Of a stretch of DNA of 64,000 bases, positions 1 through 16,813 are shown one piece after another. The position numbers and the translations under genes are program-made. The stretch spans positions 1-64,000 of the forward strand of contig SNWL01000007.1 in assembly GCA_004362315.1 (NCBI GenBank), given 5' to 3'. The stretch comes from Mycobacterium sp. BK086. Its GTDB lineage: Bacteria; Actinomycetota; Actinomycetes; Mycobacteriales; Mycobacteriaceae. Under the pieces are notes generated by a model, which saw only the letters and a program-made list of their open reading frames with translations, made no database searches and was not told where the DNA came from. How positions within the stretch are numbered: the first letter of the stretch is position 1; each line of letters starts with the position of its first letter.

Positions 1-351
1 CGTGAGGTGCTGTTGACCTCCGAGGAGCCGGTGGTGCGTCAGTTCCTCAACGGCCGCCGTATCGGTCCGATCGGTATGTCGGAGGAGAAGGACGAGGCCA
101 CGATGGCCGAGGAGCAGGCCCTTGTCGATGCCGGTCATCACGATGGTGGTGTCGAGGAGATCGAGGGTGTGCCCCCGCAGCTGACCGTCACCCCGGGCAT
201 GCCCGAGCGTGACGCGGTGCGCCGCCGCCAGGAACGGGTCCGCCAGATCCTGCACACCCTGCCCCCGGCCGCCCAGGAAGCTATCCGCGACGACTTGGAC
301 GGCACCCACAAGCTGCACACCCACACCTTCGCCGGCGAGGACGGCAGCTAG
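1..351 (+). CDS. mceG: MceG/Mkl, ATP-binding subunit of Mce transporters (C-terminal part)
   Basis: This is the 3' end of a gene that begins before the window; the open frame runs from base 1 to a TAG at 349-351. The visible 116 residues carry the C-terminal extension after the ABC ATPase domain, including RQFLNGRRIGPIGMSEEKDE, which I recognise from mycobacterial Mkl/MceG (Rv0655-like). The protein is a cytoplasmic ATPase thought to energise all Mce lipid importers. No Walker motifs fall inside the window, so the assignment rests on the tail alone and on its position upstream of rpoB, as in M. tuberculosis. Confidence 0.85.
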   Translation, partial: REVLLTSEEPVVRQFLNGRRIGPIGMSEEKDEATMAEEQALVDAGHHDGGVEEIEGVPPQLTVTPGMPERDAVRRRQERVRQILHTLPPAAQEAIRDDLDGTHKLHTHTFAGEDGS

Positions 352-367
352 CCGATTTCGCCCCGCT

Positions 368-411
368 CAGCTGACACCCGTGCATCCAAATGTGCGGGTG
401 TCAGCTGCTTT
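368..411 (+). terminator. Rho-independent terminator after mceG
   Basis: Arms cagctgacacccg (368-380) and cgggtgtcagctg (395-407) are perfectly complementary over 13 bp. Further wobble pairs close the loop, and CTTTT follows. It starts 17 bases after the mceG stop and separates mceG from the hydrolase gene. Confidence 0.85.
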
Positions 412-488
412 TCGGGGTATTCGAGCAAAACGGGTTCGCGCGGCCCTTCCCTCCGATAGCGTTTGCCCGACGTTGAGGAGGAGGCTGG

Positions 489-2903
489 GTGCCACGCAAC
501 CGGCGGATCTGGTGGGGGACGGTAGCCGTCTTCGCCGGTATCGGCGCGGCCCTCCTGGTAGGTAGCGGCACCGCGACGGCAGACACGGGCGGCAGCGCCG
601 ACCACTCGGGGACGTCCAGCTCGCAGGCGACGTCGTCGACCAGCTCCTCGCCCGCCGCGGCCGCGACGGGCCGGCACCGCGTCGCACCCGCGGCCGTGGT
701 CTCGGGGATGCGCATCCCGAAGGCGACCGCCAAGCCCGCGCCGACGGCGGCCGGTACCCCGCAGGCGGGCGCCCGGCGCACAGCGATCACCCCGGCGAAG
801 GTCCTCGCCGGCGTTCTCTCGGTCTTCGGCGCCGCGGACACCGCCGCCCCGCCCGCGACCGGCACCAGCGCCCGCCCCGCCGCGGCGTCGCCGTCGACCC
901 AGGCGGTCGTAACCCCGCCTGCCACCAACGGTGTCACCGGCGTCAAGGTCGGGCATTCGACGCTGACGATCCCGATCAACGGCGGTTTCAACGCGCCGGC
1001 CGACTGGTATTTCCCGACCCAGGCCGACGGCACGGTGCAGGCCAACGGCGTCATCTGGCTGCAGCACGGGTTCCTGGCCGACAAGGCGTTCTATTCGGCG
1101 CTGGCCACCCAGCTGGCTAAGGACACCAACTCGATCGTGGTGGCACCCACGCTGCCGTCGTTCCCTCAGCTGAGGTGTGGCGGTTGCACCCTCTACGGGG
1201 TACCGATGCAGAAGGCCGCGGCCACGATGTTCCTCGGCGATCGCTCGGCATTGACCATCAGCGCCAGCCAGGCCGGGTACGAGGGCACGCTGCCGGAGGA
1301 CTTCATCCTGGCCGGGCACTCCGCCGGCGGCGGATGGTCGTCGTCAGTCGGCGGCTATTACGTCGACGACCTCGCGCCGGGCGACGAGAACCATCTCCTC
1401 GGGGTGGTGATGTACGACGGCGTCACGATGAACGGCACGCTGCCGCAGGCGATCGCCAGCCTGGACACCCTCGACATTCCCGTCTACCAGATCGCGGCGC
1501 CCGCCCAGGTGTGGAACACCTTCGGCAACACCACCGATGAGCTCCTGGCATTGCGGCCCGACCAGTTCGACGGCGTCGTCCTGGTGAACGGGTCGCATGT
1601 CGACGCGATGCTGGGCAGCAACCCGGTGATCGACTTCTTCGCCCAGCTGGTCACCAAGCCCTCGCCCAAGGGGAACACCTCCGCCGTCGACACCCTCAGC
1701 ACCGGCTGGATCAACGACATGTATGTCGGCGCCGGACCCGACGCGCCGCAGTACGGCATCTATGGCTCCGCAGGCCAGCCGATCATCATGGGCGACGCGT
1801 CCGCGGTCGTGCTGCCCACACCGCTGGCCAGCCAGCTCGGACCGATCGAGAAGCTGATGAAGAAGTGGACCGACCTCATCATGCCGCTGATATTCGGCGG
1901 CTCATCGAGCTCGGCGCCGGTGACGCCGGTGGCCGGCAACCCCGGCCCCACGGCCGTCACGTCCCCGACCGCCAACGGGGTGACCGGAGTGAAGACCGGC
2001 AACACCACGCTGACCATCCAGGTGGGCTCGCGCACCTACAACGCACCCGCCGACTGGTATTTCCCGACACAGGCCGACGGTTCGGTACAAGCCAACGGCA
2101 TCATCTATCTGCAGCACGGATTCCTGGCCAACAAGTCCTTCTACACCGTGCTGGCTCGCTCACTGGCGCAGCAGACCAACAGCATCGTGGTTGCGACAAC
2201 CCTGCCGTCGTTCGCGCCGCTGACCTGTCCGACCTGCACGATCAACAACCCCGCGATGCAGCAGGGGGTGGCCGATCTGTTCCTGGGCGAGCGCGCGGCG
2301 TTGACCATCAGCGCCAGTAATGCCGGCTATCAGGGGACGCTGCCGGAGGATTTCACGCTCTCCGGGCATTCCGCGGGCGGGGGACTGGCGGTGGCAGCCG
2401 GCAGTGATTACGTCAAGTCGCTGGCGCCCGGTGACGACAACCACCTACTCGGTGTGGTGATGTTCGACGGCGTCACCAACGGCGACGGCCTGGCCGACGC
2501 CCTGGCCACTCTGGACGGCATTCCCGTCTACCAGATCGCGGCGCCGGCGCAGCCGTGGAATGCCTTCGGTCGAACCACCACGGATCTGATCGCCGACCGC
2601 CCGGATCAGTTCGTCGGCGTCGAGCTCGTCAACGGCTCGCACACCGACTCGGTGATCGGTTCCGACCCGTTCTTCGACTTCTTCGCCGCGATCTTCGTGC
2701 GGCCGTCCGCACCCGGCAATGCCACCGCCGTACACACGCTGGCCGCCGGCTGGATCAACGATTTCTACGTGGGCGCCGGGCCCGACGCCCCGCAGTACGG
2801 GCTCTACGGCACCGCCGGCGAATCGATCATTATGGGCCCCACGGCCGCGATTGTCCTGCCAACTCAGCCTGCCGCCGCGGCAGCCGCCACGGTTGCTGCC
2901 TGA
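489..2903 (+). CDS. Secreted protein with two tandem alpha/beta-hydrolase domains
   Basis: The GTG start at 489 follows a strong Shine-Dalgarno run (gaggaggagg, 475-484). Residues 1-32 form a signal peptide (MPRNRRIWWG, hydrophobic stretch, cleavage after TATA). A Ser/Ala/Thr/Pro-rich linker follows. Two copies of one hydrolase domain lie at about residues 140-455 and 490-795. Both open with NGVTGVK and NAPADWYFPTQADG, both have LQHGFLA, and each has a nucleophile elbow GHSAGGG with Ser278 and Ser628. Each copy also keeps VNGSH, a likely histidine region. The fold suggests an exported esterase or lipase; the substrate is unknown. The 804-residue length comes from the internal duplication. Both active sites look intact. 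Confidence 0.8.
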   Translation: MPRNRRIWWGTVAVFAGIGAALLVGSGTATADTGGSADHSGTSSSQATSSTSSSPAAAATGRHRVAPAAVVSGMRIPKATAKPAPTAAGTPQAGARRTAITPAKVLAGVLSVFGAADTAAPPATGTSARPAAASPSTQAVVTPPATNGVTGVKVGHSTLTIPINGGFNAPADWYFPTQADGTVQANGVIWLQHGFLADKAFYSALATQLAKDTNSIVVAPTLPSFPQLRCGGCTLYGVPMQKAAATMFLGDRSALTISASQAGYEGTLPEDFILAGHSAGGGWSSSVGGYYVDDLAPGDENHLLGVVMYDGVTMNGTLPQAIASLDTLDIPVYQIAAPAQVWNTFGNTTDELLALRPDQFDGVVLVNGSHVDAMLGSNPVIDFFAQLVTKPSPKGNTSAVDTLSTGWINDMYVGAGPDAPQYGIYGSAGQPIIMGDASAVVLPTPLASQLGPIEKLMKKWTDLIMPLIFGGSSSSAPVTPVAGNPGPTAVTSPTANGVTGVKTGNTTLTIQVGSRTYNAPADWYFPTQADGSVQANGIIYLQHGFLANKSFYTVLARSLAQQTNSIVVATTLPSFAPLTCPTCTINNPAMQQGVADLFLGERAALTISASNAGYQGTLPEDFTLSGHSAGGGLAVAAGSDYVKSLAPGDDNHLLGVVMFDGVTNGDGLADALATLDGIPVYQIAAPAQPWNAFGRTTTDLIADRPDQFVGVELVNGSHTDSVIGSDPFFDFFAAIFVRPSAPGNATAVHTLAAGWINDFYVGAGPDAPQYGLYGTAGESIIMGPTAAIVLPTQPAAAAAATVAA

Positions 2904-3034
2904 AGGGCGTATTTTCCACACCAAACACCGCGTTTCCCTTGACGGAAGGGCACAAACGGGTCAGTCTGTTGACCAGCATGTGTGCATGGGTAGCCAGATC
3001 GCCAGCCAGCGTCAGCCCGCCCGGCATGAGCTTG

Positions 3035-3063
3035 TTGAGGAATGCGCCGTCTTGCGCTATTGT
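3035..3063 (+). promoter_or_regulatory. Predicted rpoB promoter
   Basis: TTGAGG at 3035-3040, a 17-base spacer and TATTGT at 3058-3063 fit a SigA-type mycobacterial promoter. Transcription would start near 3070. The same layout occurs at rpsL and rplN in this window. This is a pattern call with no mapping data. Confidence 0.6.
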
Positions 3064-3260
3064 TGGACGTTGCGCTGGCTGCCTCCTGCCCACCTCAACC
3101 TGCACCTGACACCGCCGGTCTCTAACGTCTGATTTCAGACGCCCAGCTCAGAGATCTGTTTGCGTGTCGTGTGCGTCGGGGACAGGCCGGGCCTCGAGTA
3201 GGCCAGCCGAACCGACGCAGATATCGCGACCTCTCGGATGCCGTCCGGCTGTCGCATTAG

Positions 3261-6758
<3,498 letters not shown>

Positions 6759-6767
6759 TTTATCTAG

Positions 6768-10745
<3,978 letters not shown>

Positions 10746-10756
10746 TCACTACAAGG

Positions 10757-10790
10757 AAAAGAGCCTCCGCATCCGCGGGGGCTCTTTTCT
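10757..10790 (+). terminator. Rho-independent terminator of rpoBC
   Basis: aaaagagcctccgc (10757-10770) pairs with gcgggggctctttt (10775-10788) through one U-G wobble, with loop ATCC and a terminal TTTTCT. It directly follows the rpoC stop. Confidence 0.9.
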
Positions 10791-10866
10791 TTGCCGAACG
10801 TAACGATGAGTTCGGCCGCCCGTCGAGGTCTACCTTCTGAGAGTCGAAGAATTCCAGGAGGAATGC

Positions 10867-11514
10867 GTGACCCAACTGCTCAGAGTCCACAACTTCATGC
10901 TGTCGCGCGACGGGTTCGGCGCCGGGCTCAACCAGTGCTTCGAGCGCCCGTTCGGCGACGCCGACCAACCCGCCCTGTTCGCGTGGGTCGGCGCGACGGC
11001 GAGCTGGGTGGGCCGCCGCGAACCCGGCGGCACGCGCGGGCTCGACGACTATTTCACCCGCGACTTCACCAACAACATCGGCGCGGAGATCATGGGCCGC
11101 AACAAGTTCAGCCCGTACCGCGGCCCGTGGGAGGACCATCCCGAATGGGAGGGCTGGTGGGGCGACGAGCCGCCGTTCCACACGCCCGTGTTCGTCATGA
11201 CGCACCACGAGCGCCCGTCCCTGACGCTGTCGGACACGACGTTCCACTTCGTCTCCGGCGAGCCGGCGGACGTCCTGACTCAGGCCAAGGCGGCCGCGGG
11301 CGGTAAGGATGTTCGGCTCGGCGGCGGAGCAAGCACCGTTCGTGAATTCCTCGACGCGGGCCTTGTCGACACGCTGCACGTGGCGGTCGCCGATATCGAG
11401 ATCGGCGAGGGTTCGCGGCTGTGGGAGTCACCGGACGAGCTCGACGACCGGTACCACCACGAGATGGTGCCCAGCCCGAGCGGGGTCACCCACCATCTGT
11501 TCTGGCGGCGATGA
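10867..11514 (+). CDS. Dihydrofolate reductase / RibD C-terminal family protein
   Basis: The GTG start at 10867 has an ideal site (aggagga, 10856-10862). The 215 residues show the fold-typical N-terminus (LLRVHNFMLSRDGFGAG), the central MGRNKF, PVFVMTHH, and a C-terminal VRLGGGASTVREFLDAGLVDTLHV. This pattern is shared by RibD C-terminal reductases and DHFR-like proteins and points to NADPH binding. It stands alone after the rpoC terminator. It is probably not the housekeeping folate enzyme; the substrate is unknown. Confidence 0.8.
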   Translation: MTQLLRVHNFMLSRDGFGAGLNQCFERPFGDADQPALFAWVGATASWVGRREPGGTRGLDDYFTRDFTNNIGAEIMGRNKFSPYRGPWEDHPEWEGWWGDEPPFHTPVFVMTHHERPSLTLSDTTFHFVSGEPADVLTQAKAAAGGKDVRLGGGASTVREFLDAGLVDTLHVAVADIEIGEGSRLWESPDELDDRYHHEMVPSPSGVTHHLFWRR

Positions 11515-11556
11515 CGGCCGTGCGCCGTCTCGGGGGCCGCGCATAGACTCGAACCC

Positions 11557-12309
11557 GTGCTGATCGGTTCCCATGTCCACACCGACGACCCGTTGGCGGC
11601 CGCGGCCGCCGACGGCGCCGAAGTGGCGCAATTCTTCCTCGGCAATCCGCAGAGCTGGAAGAAGCCCAAACCGCGGGAGGACGCCGACACCCTGAAGGCG
11701 TCGTCGATCCCGCTGTACGTGCACGCGCCCTACCTGATCAACGTGGCCTCGGCCAACAATCGGGTGCGCATCCCGTCGCGCAAGATCCTGCAGGACACCT
11801 GCGATGCTGCCAGCGAGATCGACGCCACGGCGGTGATCGTGCACGGCGGTCACGCCGATGACAACGACATGGAGGCCGGCTTCGAGCGGTGGGTGAAAGC
11901 CCTGGCCGCGCTGGAGACCGACATGCCGGTCTATCTGGAGAACACCGCGGGCGGCGATCACGCGATGGCGCGCCACTTCGACACCATCGCCCGACTCTGG
12001 GAGCGCATCGCCGATACCGGTATCGGGTTCTGCCTGGACACCTGCCATGCCTGGGCCGCGGGTGAGGAGCTGATCGACGCCGTCGAGCGCATCAAGAGCA
12101 TCACCGGGCGCATTGACCTGGTGCACTGCAACGACTCCCGGGACGCGAAGGGCTCCGGCGCTGACAGGCACGCCAATTTCGGTATGGGACAGATCGATCC
12201 GCAGCTTCTGGTGGCGGTCGTCCAGGCCGCCGATGCGCCGGTGATCTGTGAGACGGCCGACGAGGGCCGCAAGGACGACATCGCCTTTCTCCGCGAGCAC
12301 CTGGGCTAG
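11557..12309 (+). CDS. nfo: Endonuclease IV (AP endonuclease)
   Basis: Zinc-dependent apurinic/apyrimidinic endonuclease for base excision repair, called End in mycobacteria (Rv0670-like). The 250-residue TIM-barrel protein shows the metal-ligand blocks in order: [45 protein letters not shown] and CETADEG. These supply the expected His/Glu/Asp set. The GTG start at 11557 makes it slightly shorter than the E. coli enzyme, as usual in this genus. The next gene begins 2 bases after its stop, so the two are probably co-transcribed. Confidence 0.92.
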   Translation: MLIGSHVHTDDPLAAAAADGAEVAQFFLGNPQSWKKPKPREDADTLKASSIPLYVHAPYLINVASANNRVRIPSRKILQDTCDAASEIDATAVIVHGGHADDNDMEAGFERWVKALAALETDMPVYLENTAGGDHAMARHFDTIARLWERIADTGIGFCLDTCHAWAAGEELIDAVERIKSITGRIDLVHCNDSRDAKGSGADRHANFGMGQIDPQLLVAVVQAADAPVICETADEGRKDDIAFLREHLG

Positions 12310-12311
12310 CC

Positions 12312-13145
12312 GTGTGGGCTCGCCGAATCGCGTTGTTGGGGGCCCTTTTCCTGATCGCGGGCTGCGCACCGTCGGGTGCGGTCACCGCCCAGTTCACCCC
12401 TGGAGCGAGTCTGCACACGATCAACGTGGGGGGCGTCGACCGTGAGTACCGGCTGTACGTCCCCAAAGGTCTGGCGCCGGCGGCGTCGCTGGTGGTGATG
12501 CTGCACGGCTGGACCGGCAGCGCCAAGCAGGCGGAAAACCAGTACGGCTGGAACGATCTCGCCGACTCCGCCAAGTTCGTGGTCGCCTACCCCGACGGGG
12601 TGGGGGAGTCGTGGAACACCGGTGGCTGTTGCGGCCAGGCGAGCGATGACAACGTCGATGACGTCGGCTTCATCACCGCCGCTGTCCGCGACATCGCCTC
12701 CAATGTGGGGATCGACCCGTCCCGCATCTATGCCGCAGGCATCAGTAACGGTGGCATGATGGCGTACCGATTGGCGTGTAGCACTGCGGTTTTCGCTGCG
12801 ATCGGACCCGATGCGGCGACCCAGCTCGAAGGCTGTCCGTCCCCGCGCCCGACATCGGTGCTGCACATCCATGGCACCGACGACAAGTTGATCCGCTATG
12901 ACGGCCAGCCGGGCACCGCCGTCCCCGTCCAGACTCCGACGCCGCCGGACCTCAACGCGTTCTGGCGCAACGTCGATCAATGTCAGCCCCCGGCAACGAC
13001 AGTCGACGGCGATTTGACGACCTCGGTGGCCGATTGTCCGAGCGGGCGCAGCGTGGAACTCATCACTGTTGCCGGTGGCGGACACGACTGGCCGTCCTTC
13101 GCCACCCAGAAGATGTGGGACTTCTTCGCCGCCCATCCGGCCTAG
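12312..13145 (+). CDS. lpqP: Lipoprotein LpqP, CE1-type esterase (PHB depolymerase-like)
   Basis: Exported lipoprotein: n-region WARR, hydrophobic core, and lipobox LIAGC with Cys18. The mature part is a polyhydroxybutyrate-depolymerase/feruloyl-esterase-like hydrolase with VVMLHGWTG, a nucleophile motif GISNGG (Ser145) and a terminal GGGHDWP histidine. It matches mycobacterial LpqP (Rv0671-like), which follows the endonuclease IV gene in M. tuberculosis too. The natural substrate is unknown. Its stop shares the CTAG at 13142-13145 with the stop of the convergent cupin gene. Confidence 0.88.
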   Translation: MWARRIALLGALFLIAGCAPSGAVTAQFTPGASLHTINVGGVDREYRLYVPKGLAPAASLVVMLHGWTGSAKQAENQYGWNDLADSAKFVVAYPDGVGESWNTGGCCGQASDDNVDDVGFITAAVRDIASNVGIDPSRIYAAGISNGGMMAYRLACSTAVFAAIGPDAATQLEGCPSPRPTSVLHIHGTDDKLIRYDGQPGTAVPVQTPTPPDLNAFWRNVDQCQPPATTVDGDLTTSVADCPSGRSVELITVAGGGHDWPSFATQKMWDFFAAHPA

Positions 13146-13477
13146 GTCAGATAGACCTTCCGCAGCGTCTCGGTCACCGTCCACACCGTCCTGGCGCCTT
13201 TCGTCAGCCGCACCACATCACCGGCGCCCAGTGTCAACGTCGGACTGTCGTCGTCGAACTCGACGGTTGCCGCCCCCGAGAGCACCACAAACAGTTCTTC
13301 GGCCTCGACGTCGCGCATCACGCCGGGCGTCATCTCCCACACACCCAGCTGCAACCCGCCGAACGCGTCGAGTTCGGCGATTCCGGTGTGCGGGTCGCCG
13401 CTCAGGGTTTGGTCAGCGGGCACCGGCTCGTGCTCGAGCCACAGTGCCGCGGCGTGGACGACAGAGTTCGGGTTCAC
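13142..13477 (-). CDS. Cupin-domain protein
   Basis: Single-domain protein of 111 residues with a cupin barrel: WEMTPG, EELFVVLSGAATVEF, LGAGDVVRLTKGARTVWTV, LRKVY. It resembles the cupin (DUF861) family. Starting from GTG 13477 it is transcribed divergently from fadE8 with 62 bases between them, and it converges on lpqP with a 4-base overlap. The reaction is not predictable, because the metal-binding histidines of classical cupins are poorly preserved. Confidence 0.8.
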   Translation of the reverse strand: MNPNSVVHAAALWLEHEPVPADQTLSGDPHTGIAELDAFGGLQLGVWEMTPGVMRDVEAEELFVVLSGAATVEFDDDSPTLTLGAGDVVRLTKGARTVWTVTETLRKVYLT

Positions 13478-13539
13478 ATACTCCAGCGTGCCATATTACG
13501 TATCTTGTGCGACCGTCGGAAAAATGTAACAGTGGTGGG

Positions 13540-15168
13540 ATGTCGGATACGCATGTCGTCACCAACCAGGTTCCGCCGCTCGTCGACCACAACCCGGCGA
13601 ATTCCCCGGTCCTGATCGAAGCCCTCATCCGGGAGGGTGGCCAGTGGGGGGTCGAGGAGGTCACCGAACTCGGTGCGATTTCCGGCAGCGCCCAGGCCCA
13701 GCGCTGGGGCGACCTGGCCGATCGCAACCAGCCGATCCTGCACACTCACGACCGCTACGGCTATCGGGTCGACGAGATCGAGTACGACCCCGCCTACCAC
13801 GAGCTGATGCGCACGGCCATCGCCCACGGCCTGCACGCCGCCCCGTGGGCCGACGACCGCCCGGGCGCCCACGTCGTGCGTGCGGCCAAGATGGGGGTCT
13901 GGACTCCCGAGCCGGGCCACGTCTGTCCGATCTCGATGACGTACGCCGTCGTGCCCGCACTGCGCCACAACCCCGACCTCGCCGCGGTGTACGAGCCGCT
14001 GCTGACCAGTCGCCAGTACGACCCCGAACTCACGGTGCCCGCGACCAAGGTCGGCATCACCGCAGGCATGTCGATGACCGAGAAGCAGGGCGGCTCCGAC
14101 GTCCGGGCCGGCACCACCCAGGCCGTGCCCAACGGAGACGGCAGCTACACCCTGACCGGGCACAAGTGGTTCACCTCTGCGGCGATGAGCGACATCTTCC
14201 TGGTGCTGGCACAGGCGCCCGGTGGGCTGAGCTGTTTCATGCTGCCGCGAGTGCTGCCCGACGGCACCCGCAACCGAATGTTCTTGCAGCGCTTGAAGGA
14301 CAAGCTCGGCAACCATGCCAACGCCTCCAGCGAGGTCGAGTACGACGGCGCCGTCGCCTGGCTGGTCGGCGAGGAGGGCCGCGGGGTGCCCACCATCATC
14401 GAGATGGTCAACCTCACCCGGCTGGACTGCACGCTGGGCAGCGCCACCAGCATGCGCAGCGGGCTGACCCGCGCGGTGCACCACGCCCAGCATCGAAAGG
14501 CGTTCGGCGCCTACCTGATCGACCAGCCGCTGATGCGCAATGTGCTGGCCGACCTCGCCGTCGAAGCCGAGGCCGCCACCATCATCGCGATGCGGATGGC
14601 GGGCGCCACCGATGCCGCGGTCCGCGGTGACGAGCGGGAGACTCTGCTGCGCCGGATCGGCCTGGCCGCCGCCAAATACTGGGTGTGTAAACGGGCGACC
14701 CCGCATGCCGGTGAGGCGATGGAATGTCTTGGCGGCAACGGCTATGCCGAGGAGTCCGGCATGCCGCGGCTCTACCGCGAAGCACCGCTGATGGGTATCT
14801 GGGAAGGGTCGGGCAACGTCAGCGCACTGGACACGTTGCGCGCCATGGCAACCCGGCCCGAATGCGTCGACGTCCTGTTCGACGAACTCGGCGCGAGCGC
14901 CGGTCAGGATGTCCGGCTGGACACGCACGTCGCCGAATTACGCGCTGAGCTCGGCAATTTCGATGCCATCGAGTACCGGGCCCGCAAGGTCACCGAGGAC
15001 ATCGCGCTCGCGCTTCAGGGCTCGTTGCTGGTTCGGCACGGCCATCCGGCGGTCGCGGAGGCGTTCCTGGCCACCCGGATGGGCGGCAACTGGGGCGGTG
15101 CGTTCGGCACGCTGCCCGACGGGCTCGACCTCGCGCCGATCATCGAGCGCTGCCTGGTCAAAGGATGA
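13540..15168 (+). CDS. fadE8: Acyl-CoA dehydrogenase FadE8 (AidB-like)
   Basis: FAD-dependent acyl-CoA dehydrogenase of the AidB/FadE8 type, 542 residues. ATG 13540 gives the family N-terminus (MSDTHVVTNQVPPLVDHNP); the open frame extends upstream only through the antisense cupin gene. Visible motifs are GMSMTEKQGGSDVRA and TGHKWFTSA in the flavin/substrate region, HRKAFGAYLIDQPLM, ECLGGNGY, and MGIWEGSGNV, which carries the expected Glu base. The stop overlaps the echA4 start by ATGA, so the fadE8-echA4-paaX-echA5 set is one operon for acyl-CoA breakdown. AidB relatives can bind DNA, so a repair role is an alternative. Confidence 0.92.
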   Translation: MSDTHVVTNQVPPLVDHNPANSPVLIEALIREGGQWGVEEVTELGAISGSAQAQRWGDLADRNQPILHTHDRYGYRVDEIEYDPAYHELMRTAIAHGLHAAPWADDRPGAHVVRAAKMGVWTPEPGHVCPISMTYAVVPALRHNPDLAAVYEPLLTSRQYDPELTVPATKVGITAGMSMTEKQGGSDVRAGTTQAVPNGDGSYTLTGHKWFTSAAMSDIFLVLAQAPGGLSCFMLPRVLPDGTRNRMFLQRLKDKLGNHANASSEVEYDGAVAWLVGEEGRGVPTIIEMVNLTRLDCTLGSATSMRSGLTRAVHHAQHRKAFGAYLIDQPLMRNVLADLAVEAEAATIIAMRMAGATDAAVRGDERETLLRRIGLAAAKYWVCKRATPHAGEAMECLGGNGYAEESGMPRLYREAPLMGIWEGSGNVSALDTLRAMATRPECVDVLFDELGASAGQDVRLDTHVAELRAELGNFDAIEYRARKVTEDIALALQGSLLVRHGHPAVAEAFLATRMGGNWGGAFGTLPDGLDLAPIIERCLVKG

Positions 15169-16076
15169 CGCCCGAACTCAAGACGATGACCTATGAGGTC
15201 ACCGATCGAGTCGCCCGCATCACCTTCAATCGCCCGGACAAAGGCAATGCGATCGTCGCCGACACTCCGCTGGAACTGGCGGCGCTCGTCGAGCTGGCCG
15301 ACCTGGACCCGAATGTGCACGTGATCCTGGTATCCGGCCGTGGTGAGGGCTTCTGCGCGGGATTCGATCTCGGCGCCTACGCCGACGGCTCTTCGTCGGC
15401 CGGCGGCGGGGACCGTCAGGGAACCGTCCTCGACGGCAAGACCCAGGCGATCAACCATCTGCCGGACCAGCCGTGGGACCCGATGATCGACTACCAGATG
15501 ATGAGCCGGTTCGTGCGGGGCTTCTCGAGCTTGATGCACGCCGACAAACCGACCGTGGTCAAGATCCACGGGTACTGCGTGGCCGGCGGCACCGACATCG
15601 CGCTGCACGCCGACCAGGTGATCGCCGCGTCCGACGCCAAGATCGGCTACCCGCCGACCCGGGTATGGGGAGTGCCCGCCGCCGGGCTGTGGGCGCACCG
15701 CCTTGGCGACCAGCGCGCCAAACGTCTTCTGCTGACCGGTGATTGCATCACCGGTGCGCAGGCCGCCGAATGGGGGCTGGCGATCGAGGCGCCGGATCCA
15801 GCCGATCTCGACGAGCGCACCGAGCGGCTGGTCGAGCGCATCGCGGCGGTACCGGTCAACCAGCTGATCATGGTGAAGCTCGCCATGAACACCGCGCTGT
15901 ACCAGCAGGGTGTGGCGACCAGTCGCATGGTCAGCACCGTGTTCGACGGTATCGCCCGGCACACGCCGGAAGGGCACGCGTTCGTGGCTGATGCTCGCGC
16001 ACAAGGCTTCCGGGAAGCGGTACGCCACCGCGACGAGCCGTTCGGTGATCACGGGCGCCGCACCTCGGGGGTGTGA
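15165..16076 (+). CDS. echA4: Enoyl-CoA hydratase/isomerase family protein EchA4
   Basis: Crotonase-fold protein of 303 residues with FNRPDKGNAI, VSGRGEGFCAGFDL (oxyanion loop) and VKIHGYCVAGGTDIALHAD. A roughly 35-residue insertion after the first loop (residues 74-108) makes it longer than plain hydratases. The position of the first catalytic Glu holds Asp (GGTDIAL), and the second Glu is missing (IGYPPTRVWGVP). Classical hydration is therefore uncertain; isomerase or hydrolase activity is possible. It overlaps fadE8 by 4 bases and paaX by 4 bases. Confidence 0.88.
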   Translation: MTPELKTMTYEVTDRVARITFNRPDKGNAIVADTPLELAALVELADLDPNVHVILVSGRGEGFCAGFDLGAYADGSSSAGGGDRQGTVLDGKTQAINHLPDQPWDPMIDYQMMSRFVRGFSSLMHADKPTVVKIHGYCVAGGTDIALHADQVIAASDAKIGYPPTRVWGVPAAGLWAHRLGDQRAKRLLLTGDCITGAQAAEWGLAIEAPDPADLDERTERLVERIAAVPVNQLIMVKLAMNTALYQQGVATSRMVSTVFDGIARHTPEGHAFVADARAQGFREAVRHRDEPFGDHGRRTSGV

Positions 16077-16813
16077 ACGTGGCCCAATCGCTGTCGAAGA
16101 TGACCGCCCGGTCGGTGGTGCTCAGCGTGTTGCTCGGCGCCCACCCGGCGTGGGCCACGTCGGCGGAATTGTTGCAGCTGACATCGGATTTCGGCATCCG
16201 TGAACAAACCATGCGGGTGGCGCTGACCCGGATGGTGGCCGCGGGAGACCTGGTCCGTTCCGATGACGGCTATCGGCTGTCCGACCGGCTGCTCGACCGC
16301 CAGCGCCGCCAGGACGACGCGCTCTATCCCCGCACCCGGGACTGGGACGGCAGTTGGATCACGTTGGTCATCACCGCGGTCGGCATGGATGCCCGGGCCC
16401 GGGCGGCACTGCGAAACACCCTGCAGATCAAGCGTTTCAGTGAACTCAGGGAGGGTGTCTGGCTGCGGCCGGGCAATCTCGACGACCAGTTGCCCGCCGA
16501 GATCGTCGACCGGGTGCGGATGCTGCACTCCCGCGACGACGACCCGGCTGAGCTGACCCGGCGGTTGTGGGATCTGCCCGCCTGGGCGGGCACCGGCCAG
16601 CGGCTGCTGGATGACATGGCTGCGTCTCGCGATGTCCCTGGACGTTTCCGGGCGGCCGCCGGCATCGTGCGGCACCTGCTCACGGATCCGGTCCTGCCGG
16701 CGGAACTGCTGCCTGCCCACTGGCCGGGTGCCGACCTCCGCACGGCCTACGCAGACTTCGCCGCCGAACTGGGCGCGCGGCGAGATGAGGGACGACTGGT
16801 GGAGGCGAAATGA
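16073..16813 (+). CDS. PaaX-family transcriptional regulator
   Basis: A 246-residue protein matching the PaaX layout. The N-terminal winged helix is at residues 10-75 (LTSDFGIREQTMRVALTRMVAAGDLVR), followed by a central domain (DWDGSWITLVI) and the PaaX C-terminal domain (LPAHWPGADLRTAYADF). PaaX repressors of E. coli respond to phenylacetyl-CoA. Here the gene sits between echA4 and echA5 and overlaps both, suggesting feedback control of this operon by an acyl-CoA. Rv0674 has the same position in M. tuberculosis. A second in-frame GTG at 16079 is an alternative start. Confidence 0.88.
   Translation: MNVAQSLSKMTARSVVLSVLLGAHPAWATSAELLQLTSDFGIREQTMRVALTRMVAAGDLVRSDDGYRLSDRLLDRQRRQDDALYPRTRDWDGSWITLVITAVGMDARARAALRNTLQIKRFSELREGVWLRPGNLDDQLPAEIVDRVRMLHSRDDDPAELTRRLWDLPAWAGTGQRLLDDMAASRDVPGRFRAAAGIVRHLLTDPVLPAELLPAHWPGADLRTAYADFAAELGARRDEGRLVEAK

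Noticed and set aside
13069..13539. Upstream extension of the fadE8 reading frame
   Set aside because: It runs opposite the cupin gene and is not acyl-CoA-dehydrogenase-like; ATG 13540 gives the family N-terminus.
13474..14928. 484-codon minus-strand frame opposite fadE8
   Set aside because: Shadow of fadE8 without recognisable domain.
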